DNA of 34,702 bases from Alloiococcus otitis ATCC 51267 (GTDB taxonomy: Bacteria > Bacillota > Bacilli > Lactobacillales > Carnobacteriaceae_A): assembly GCF_000315445.1 (NCBI RefSeq), contig NZ_JH992962.1:79464-114165 (forward strand), given 5' to 3'. The notes below the pieces were generated by a model that had not been told where the DNA came from, did not search any database, and saw only the letters and a list, made by a program, of their open reading frames with translations. Position 1 is the stretch's first letter, and each line of letters begins with the position of its first letter. This document shows, piece after piece, positions 26,488-34,702 of the stretch. Made by a program: the position numbers and the translations under genes.

Positions 26488-26589
26488 ACAAATGTTTTTT
26501 ATTACTAACCTTCAGGATCGGATATAAAAAATACAGGCAGGGATACTTGCCTAAAAACTTCTACCCTATCTAATTCAAAGGAGGCTAAT

Positions 26590-28386
26590 ATGAAAAAACC
26601 ATTGAATCGATGCGACAGATGGCTAGTTTAGTGGTTAAGAGCTTAGGGCTTTATTGGTCATCGTCAAAAACATATACCATAGCTCTCCTACTAGTCATTC
26701 CTGGCCAGGGCCTAATTCTTCCGTTTAGTCTTTTGATATCTAGAAGTTTGGTCAACCAAATAAGTCTAGAAGTCAATGGCTCGGGCAATGTCATTGTCCT
26801 TCTCTTTTTGCTTTGGCTTGTTCTTAGCTTAGTCCAGTCCTGCTTAAGGCCTTTAGAAATGGTGTTTCAGGGTTTGATGACTGACCAGATGATTGCTCAC
26901 ATTAATCAAAATTTGATGGCCAAGGCATCTAATTTAAAGGGATTAGCTTATTTTGAAGACCCTAGTTTTTATGATGATATACAGCTACTTGGCGAAGAAG
27001 CGGATTGGCGCCCGGTTAACTTGATCGTCTTTATGGCTGGGGTTAGTCGTAGTTTGGTAACTGGAATTGCTATTCTCATCATTTTGGCTTCATATACCCC
27101 CTGGCTGCCTCTTTTTATTTTCCTAGCCATTCTTCCCCAGGTTCTAGTTAGCTATCGATTGCAAAGGGAGGCTTTTGAAAGTTTGGTAACAAAAAGTCCA
27201 GAAGCTCGTAAGATGAACTACTACCGGTCAGCCGTATTGACTAAAGACTTTGTCAAAGAAAGTAAACTTTACAATTTGGGTTCTTTCTTTATAGACAAGT
27301 ATGAGTCAGCTTTTAAAGTAGGTCAAGCAGATGTCAAACGAGTACGCTATAAGCAATTAACCGTGTCCTTAATCTTTAGCCTAATAGGAACGGCAGGTAT
27401 TGCTTTGGCTTTTTGGTGGATGATCCGTCGGTCTTTATCTAGGCAAGTAAAGCCTGGAGACATTTTAGTCTTTTTATCCTCCCTATTTATGGCTTGGGAT
27501 AGCCTGACGAGTCTGGTCGAAGAATCAACCCTTCTTTACGATACACTTTTGTATATGGAAAGATACTTCCGTTTCCTGACTCTTCCTTCCGACGTGCCGG
27601 AAGTTAACCAGCCCCTTTTAACTAACAATAGACAAGAATTTACAATTGAGTTTAAAGGAGTTGATTTCAAATACCCCCACGCGGACCGTAATGTATTAAA
27701 AAATTTTAACCTGACGATCAAAAATGGAGACCTCATCGCCCTTCTTGGTGAAAATGGGGCAGGTAAAACAACTTTGATCAAATTATTGACTCGTTTCTAT
27801 ATTCCTGATAAGGGGAAGATCATGTTAAATGGTCAGGATATTCAAAAGATTCAAATCGAAGATTATCGAAAATTATTGACAGTGGTTTTCCAAGACCCGG
27901 CTCATTACCCGCTCACTCTAGCTGAAAATATCTGGCTATCCAAGTTGGACAAGGAGAATAGTTCCTTTTGGCTAAAGCAAGCTGTCCAATTTGCTGGTCT
28001 AACAGAAATTGTAAAACATTCTGTTAAGGGCCTTGACCAAATCTTAACCAATGATTTTGAAGGGGAAAGAGACTTGTCAGGTGGTCAGTGGCAAGCTATT
28101 TCGCTGGCCCGGGCTTAGTGGTCTGATGGTGTTTGATGAACCTTCAGCTTCTTTAGATGCCACGCATGAAGACCACTTCATCCAGTCCATGTCTCATATG
28201 AGTCAGGATCAGACTCTTCTCTTAGTAACCCACCGTTTTTCCGCCTTGAAGTTAGTGGATCGTGCTGTTTACTTGGAAGGGGGCCAAGTCAAGGAAGATG
28301 GTTGCCTGAAGGACTTGATCAAAGACAAAAAAACACGTGTTTCACAGATCTTCCAACTTCAAGCTGACAAATATCAAATTGACTAA
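26590..28386 (+). pseudogene. ABC exporter (fused permease-ATPase), two lesions
   Basis: One polypeptide of about 600 residues when repaired: membrane domain with about six segments and LAYFEDPSFYDDIQLL, then ATPase with Walker A GENGAGKTT, Q-loop FQDPAHYPLTLAENIW, signature LSGGQWQ, Walker B MVFDEPSASLD and switch His in VTHRF. Lesion 1: after AAGGAGG and ATG 26590 the A6 run gives the wrong frame (stop after 13 codons); A7 would give MKKTIESMRQMAS, in frame with the rest. The internal ATG at 26610 could still start near-full-length protein. Lesion 2: just after LSGGQWQAISLARA a TAG (28116-28118) ends the frame. The protein resumes in another frame at SGLMVFDEP; about 11 bases are missing compared with the usual spacing to Walker B. 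Similar transporters export peptides or modified peptides. A dead gene as read. Confidence 0.85.
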
Positions 28387-28403
28387 ATTTTCTTGACTTA
28401 AGA

Positions 28404-28441
28404 AGTCAGGTCGCAAAAAGAAAGGCGACCTGGCTTTTTTT
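28404..28441 (+). terminator. Terminator after the ABC pseudogene
   Basis: AGTCAGGTCGC (28404-28414) and GCGACCTGGCT (28425-28435), one wobble, 10-base loop, seven Ts. It ends the accessory insert. Confidence 0.9.
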
Positions 28442-28534
28442 CTGTCCACGCTTAGTTTAATTTTGTGTCAAAATAAACATGACTCAAGACTCGGTATAAA
28501 TTCACAAGAGTCTGTTACGCTATGGGGGAAGTCG

Positions 28535-28543
28535 TGATATAAT
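28535..28543 (+). promoter_or_regulatory. Extended -10 promoter for dusB
   Basis: TGATATAAT, a perfect -10 with extended TG, about 120-135 bases before dusB; TTACGC at 28515-28520 is a poor -35. A second candidate, TGGTAAGAT (28608-28616), is closer to the gene. The rest of the 290-base gap after the exporter holds only the terminator. Confidence 0.5.
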
Positions 28544-28677
28544 AGCAATTGCAGACTTTTCTTTTGCATCAGTTTATGGTTAAGTGGACCGAACCAGTTT
28601 AACTTTATGGTAAGATGATAGTGTGTTAGGATAAAGCTTGTCTGAATAATTGGAATGGAAAGATGAGGCTAAAATTT

Positions 28678-29697
28678 GTGTGGAAAATAGGAGATATTGA
28701 AATAGACAACCAGATCGTGGTGGCCCCCATGGCTGGTGTGACCAATTCGGCTTTTCGAACAATCACCAAAGAATTTGGGGCAGGTTTGGTTGTTTGTGAA
28801 ATGATCAGTGATAAGGCCCTCATTCACGGCAATGAGAAGACTTTGCGGATGCTACATATTGAAGAAAATGAGTACCCCTTGAGCATCCAAATTATGGGGG
28901 GCGAAGCCAAGACGATGGTTGAAGCAGCCCAATTTATTGAAAGAGAAACGGATGCTGCTATTATTGACATCAACATGGGTTGCCCTGTTCCTAAAATCAC
29001 CAAAAATGATTCCGGATCCAAGCTCTTGCTTGACCCAGACAATATTTATGACCTGGTTTCCCGGGTGGTGGAGGCGGTTGACCTTCCAGTGACAGTTAAA
29101 ATGCGGACTGGCTGGGATGATGACCACCTGTGGCCAGTTGAAAATGCCTTGGCAGCTCAAAAGGCTGGGGCCCAAATGCTAGCCATGCACGGCCGGACCC
29201 GGTTGCAAATGTATGATGGATCGGCCAATTGGGACATTTTAGCCCAGGTCAAAGAAGCCTTGTCCATTCCCTTCGTTGCTAATGGGGACATCCGGACTCC
29301 AGAAGATGTGGACAAGGCTTTTGAAGTAACTGGGGCTGATGCCTTGATGGTGGGCCGGGCTGCCTTAGGGAACCCTTGGATAATCAAGCAATTAACCCAC
29401 TACCTGGCAACTGGCCAAGTCCTGGATCAACCTAGTCCTAGCCAGGTTATTGAAACTGCTAAAGAACACTTGCGGCGTTTGGTTGACCTCAAAGGACGAG
29501 TGGTGGCTAGCAAGGAATTCCGCAAACATGCTTCCTACTATCTCAAAGGTTTCCCTGGATCAGCTAAGGCCAAGGTCAAGGTTAATGAACAAACAGACCC
29601 AGACAAGGTGATTGAAATTTTGGATGCTGCTGGCCTTGCAGCAGAGGAAAAATTAGCTAAACGACGGGCCAGACGTCAAGCCCGGGCCAGTCGGTAA
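28678..29697 (+). CDS. dusB: tRNA-dihydrouridine synthase DusB
   Basis: A 339-residue FMN enzyme that reduces uridines in the tRNA D-loop. It shows the TIM-barrel motifs APMAGVTNSAFR (about 16-27), INMGCPVPKI with catalytic Cys102, VKMRTGWDD, MHGRTRLQMY and FVANGDIRTPED, plus a C-terminal helical tRNA-binding domain ending in a very basic tail (KRRARRQARASR). I chose the GTG start giving (M)WKIGDIEI, which matches how relatives begin, with GAGG 9 bases upstream. The ATG at 28663 adds MRLKF and has GGAA 7 bases upstream; it is a real alternative. lysS follows after 73 bases, as in Bacillus. Confidence 0.95.
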   Translation: MWKIGDIEIDNQIVVAPMAGVTNSAFRTITKEFGAGLVVCEMISDKALIHGNEKTLRMLHIEENEYPLSIQIMGGEAKTMVEAAQFIERETDAAIIDINMGCPVPKITKNDSGSKLLLDPDNIYDLVSRVVEAVDLPVTVKMRTGWDDDHLWPVENALAAQKAGAQMLAMHGRTRLQMYDGSANWDILAQVKEALSIPFVANGDIRTPEDVDKAFEVTGADALMVGRAALGNPWIIKQLTHYLATGQVLDQPSPSQVIETAKEHLRRLVDLKGRVVASKEFRKHASYYLKGFPGSAKAKVKVNEQTDPDKVIEILDAAGLAAEEKLAKRRARRQARASR

Positions 29698-29724
29698 CCA
29701 TCCATTTGCTTGACACTGCTACTA

Positions 29725-29753
29725 TTACTATGAAAATCTTGGAAGACTACAAT
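29725..29753 (+). promoter_or_regulatory. Possible lysS promoter
   Basis: TTACTA (29725-29730), 17 bases, TACAAT (29748-29753), 18 bases before lysS. A TTGACA at 29710-29715 has no good -10 at the right spacing. lysS may also be read from dusB. Confidence 0.35.
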
Positions 29754-29755
29754 AG

Positions 29756-31285
<1,530 letters not shown>

Positions 31286-31298
31286 AAAATGTAAACTT

Positions 31299-31324
31299 CT
31301 GGGCATTTTCTAAAGAATGCCCAG
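31299..31324 (+). other. Hairpin between lysS and the permease gene
   Basis: CTGGGCATT (31299-31307) and AATGCCCAG (31316-31324) form a perfect 9-bp stem with an 8-base loop. No T tract follows, so it is more likely a processing or stability element than a full terminator. No separate promoter is seen before the next gene. Confidence 0.55.
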
Positions 31325-31349
31325 GCTACATACTGAAGAGGAGTGCCGA

Positions 31350-32582
31350 ATGAAAAAAACCAGATGGATTGAGTTTTTAGGTGGCAGTAACTTACTTTAC
31401 ACACTTGCTGTCATCTTTTTAATTTCGTTAACTATTTTGATTTTAACCTTGGTGGATTTTGTTTTTACCCCCATCATCGTTATTTTCTCTAACATTTTAA
31501 TGCCCATTATTATAGCCGTTCTGTTTTACTATCTTTTAGACCCCCTTGTCTCTTTGTTTGAGAAGAAAATGTCCCGAATGTGGGCTACTTCTTTAGTCTT
31601 TGTCATTATTTTGATCTTCTTAGCCGTTTTGGTAGCCATCTTAATTCCAGTCTTAAGCGAACAAATCGCTAACTTAATTGAAAGCTTCCCTGTCTTTCTG
31701 AACGATGTTTTCTCAAGCATCCAAGACCTCTTAGCTAATTTGCCAGCCAATGATTTCTTCGATACTATTCTTCAAAGTTTGCAGGACTTATCCAATACCT
31801 TATTTGACAACCTAGGCCAAATCTTTAGCCAAGGCATAACCAATGTATCCAATGTGGTCTCCAGTGTTACAAACGTTGTTTTTACCCTTGGGATCTTTCC
31901 TGTTATCTTGTTTTTCTTACTAAAAGACGAAGAGAAAATAATTAAGGGCCTCCTGTTTGTGACTCCACCGACCTGGCGGAAGAGTTTGATCCGGATTGGG
32001 GCGGAAGTCAACTTGCAAGTAGGGGCCTACATTAAGGGCCAGTTGATTGTGGCTATTGCCAATGGGGTGATGATGTTTGTCGGCTTTACCTTAATTGGCC
32101 TCAATTACGCTGTTGCCCTAAGTGTTTTGGGCGGTTTCCTCTCACTTATCCCTTATATTGGCCCAATTTTAACCTTTATTCCTGCTATTTTTATCGCCGC
32201 TTTTGATTCCTTTACCGAAGTCCTGCTATTACTAGTCGTTTGGGCCATTATCCAATTTGCCGAAGGGAACTTCATCGAACCCAATGTTATGGGTAAAAGG
32301 TTAAATATCCACCCGGTCACCATTATTATTACCTTACTGGTCATGGGAGACTTGTTTGGTCTCTTCGGTCTAGTCTTTGGTATCCCAATGTATGCCATCT
32401 TAAAAGTTATTGTCATCCACTTCTACATGATGTTTAAATCTCGCTACAATGAATACTTTGGCGACCGTGCTGGAGAATATGAAGTAGACAGTTGGGATTC
32501 CAAGAAATATGGTGACAAGGATATTCTAGAAACCAAGGATGAATACGTCGAATACCTTTACAAAAAAGAACTAAACTCATAA
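31350..32582 (+). CDS. AI-2E family transporter (putative permease)
   Basis: A 410-residue polytopic membrane protein of the AI-2E/PerM family, with about eight membrane segments. The N-terminal pair (about residues 18-60) is followed by LVFVIILIFLAVLVAILIPV, an extracellular loop, and the conserved C-terminal block GAYIKGQLIVAIANGVMMFV, LIPYIGPILTFIPA, FAEGNFIEPNVMGKRLNIHP. Members are variously linked to autoinducer-2 export, Na+/H+ exchange or other small solutes; the substrate here cannot be told. The start is the ATG with GAGGAG 6 bases upstream. The charged C-terminal tail (about 50 residues) is cytosolic. It lies between lysS and the rRNA operon, so it is an addition to the Bacillus-type order. 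Confidence 0.92.
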   Translation: MKKTRWIEFLGGSNLLYTLAVIFLISLTILILTLVDFVFTPIIVIFSNILMPIIIAVLFYYLLDPLVSLFEKKMSRMWATSLVFVIILIFLAVLVAILIPVLSEQIANLIESFPVFLNDVFSSIQDLLANLPANDFFDTILQSLQDLSNTLFDNLGQIFSQGITNVSNVVSSVTNVVFTLGIFPVILFFLLKDEEKIIKGLLFVTPPTWRKSLIRIGAEVNLQVGAYIKGQLIVAIANGVMMFVGFTLIGLNYAVALSVLGGFLSLIPYIGPILTFIPAIFIAAFDSFTEVLLLLVVWAIIQFAEGNFIEPNVMGKRLNIHPVTIIITLLVMGDLFGLFGLVFGIPMYAILKVIVIHFYMMFKSRYNEYFGDRAGEYEVDSWDSKKYGDKDILETKDEYVEYLYKKELNS

Positions 32583-32590
32583 GAAAGACC

Positions 32591-32623
32591 AAAAGACAGG
32601 CAGGATTTTGCCTGTCTTTTTAA
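32591..32623 (+). terminator. Terminator after the permease gene
   Basis: A perfect 12-bp stem, AAAAGACAGGCA (32591-32602) with TGCCTGTCTTTT (32609-32620), 6-base loop and a T run. Confidence 0.9.
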
Positions 32624-32795
32624 CTATTAAAGCCTCAGGATGAGCAATCCATCTAGCTTTAGCTTGATTACTCTAGAAGCCAATTTATTAGCAAAAACAA
32701 CTTGACAGGCCAATAGGAAATTGATACTATGTTACTTGTCGCCGAGATAGGTGGCTAAAGCAAAAAAATAAATTTGACAAAATTTTATATGGATA

Positions 32796-32824
32796 TTGAC
32801 TATTAGTGAAGAATATCATATAAT
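32796..32824 (+). promoter_or_regulatory. rRNA operon promoter P1
   Basis: TTGACT (32796-32801), a 17-base spacer and TATAAT (32819-32824), preceded by an AT-rich stretch (32761-32795) that could serve as an UP element. It is about 295 bases before the mature 16S. The bases 32624-32760 before it show no gene or clear signal. Confidence 0.75.
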
Positions 32825-32895
32825 GATTTTGTTAAGCGAGTTGCCATTTTATAAAGAAAATGTAAATGTAAAGTAAATCTTTTTTAAAGAAAGAC

Positions 32896-32923
32896 TTGCA
32901 AAAATAATTTTAAATGGTACAAT
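32896..32923 (+). promoter_or_regulatory. rRNA operon promoter P2
   Basis: TTGCAA (32896-32901), 16 bases, TACAAT (32918-32923) with extended TGG. Second of a tandem pair, 99 bases downstream of P1, with an AT-rich upstream region. Confidence 0.7.
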
Positions 32924-32961
32924 ATTTCTTGTGGCTTGTCGAAAATAGCAAGCTAGAGATA

Positions 32962-33075
32962 GCTCGATCTTTGAAAACTAAATAAGATAAACACCAAGAA
33001 GTGCAAGGGTCTTAAGCTTTACCTTTGTAAAGCGAGACAATTCAAGTGCTTTTATAAGTTTTTGAAAACTTATAA
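32962..33075 (+). other. rRNA leader: boxA-like element and hairpins
   Basis: GCTCGATCTTTGAAAAC (32962-32978) resembles the boxA antitermination element of Firmicute rRNA leaders. Two hairpins follow: GCTTTAC/GTAAAGC (33016-33033) and TTATAAGTTTT/AAAACTTATAA (33052-33075). The leader probably also holds the 5' half of the 16S processing stem, but its partner lies beyond the window. Confidence 0.5.
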
Positions 33076-33118
33076 CAACAATGAACCAAGATAGAACAGG
33101 TGTTAACCTGAACTCTTT

Positions 33119-34702
<1,584 letters not shown>

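Larger units (their letters stand above)
26254..26589 (+). other. Accessory intergenic stretch, hslO to ABC exporter
   Basis: This 336-base stretch has no sizeable gene. It holds a strong promoter, a 22-codon ORF (both listed separately), a T-rich patch at 26492-26505 and a weak 5-bp hairpin AGGCA/TGCCT near 26535-26554. A ribosome site AAGGAGG at 26577-26583 precedes the exporter. An open frame ending at 26422 is not supported: it begins inside the hslO terminator. Confidence 0.6.

Overview
The window looks like chromosome of a low-to-mid GC Firmicute. The evidence is dense GGAGG-type ribosome binding sites, the gene set, and a 16S rRNA ending in CCTCCTTTCT. I place it in the Lactobacillales, most likely the Aerococcaceae (Aerococcus/Facklamia-like); this rests on gene content and the general look of the 16S, not on a database match, so the genus is open. 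No sporulation genes occur between the housekeeping genes where Bacillus subtilis has them (spoVT, yabP, yabQ). All genes lie on the plus strand, running toward the rRNA operon.

Layout. 1-2455: the end of a zinc-uptake operon (adcA, truncated by the window edge, then adcC and adcB), closed by a strong terminator. 2472-6044: monocistronic pyruvate carboxylase. 6099-8480: purR, with a good PurBox before it, then glmU. 8481-12031: prs, a possible structured leader, three poorly known envelope genes (a NusG-II domain protein, an acidic lipoprotein, a membrane protein with a zinc ribbon), and pth. 12043-19273: mfd, a MATE/MurJ-superfamily flippase (YabM type) broken by a one-base frameshift, the methylase-MazG fusion (YabN type), rqcP and divIC. 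19361-22730: an NRDE-family Ntn hydrolase, an S1-domain protein (YabR type), tilS and hpt. 22774-26253: ftsH and hslO. 26254-28441: an accessory insert holding a promoter, a 22-codon candidate peptide ORF and a decayed ABC exporter. 28535-32622: dusB, lysS and an AI-2E family permease. 32796-34702: tandem rRNA promoters, leader, complete 16S rRNA and the start of the spacer.

How it fits together. From glmU to the rRNA operon this is the conserved glmU-prs-pth-mfd-yabM-yabN-rqcP-divIC-yabR-tilS-hpt-ftsH-hslO-dusB-lysS-rrn block of Firmicutes. It links precursor supply (UDP-GlcNAc, PRPP, purine salvage), translation quality (Pth, TilS, RqcP, LysS, DusB), transcription-coupled repair and membrane proteolysis. 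Two places depart from it: the prs-pth interval, where envelope genes replace ctc, and the hslO-dusB interval, where the peptide/ABC insert sits.

The most interesting points are the hslO-dusB insert (small peptide plus a dedicated exporter carrying two independent lesions), the flippase frameshift, an apparent extra beta-rich domain inside the zinc-binding loop of AdcA, and a possible switchable RNA structure after prs. No CRISPR array, insertion sequence, phage gene or tRNA was seen.
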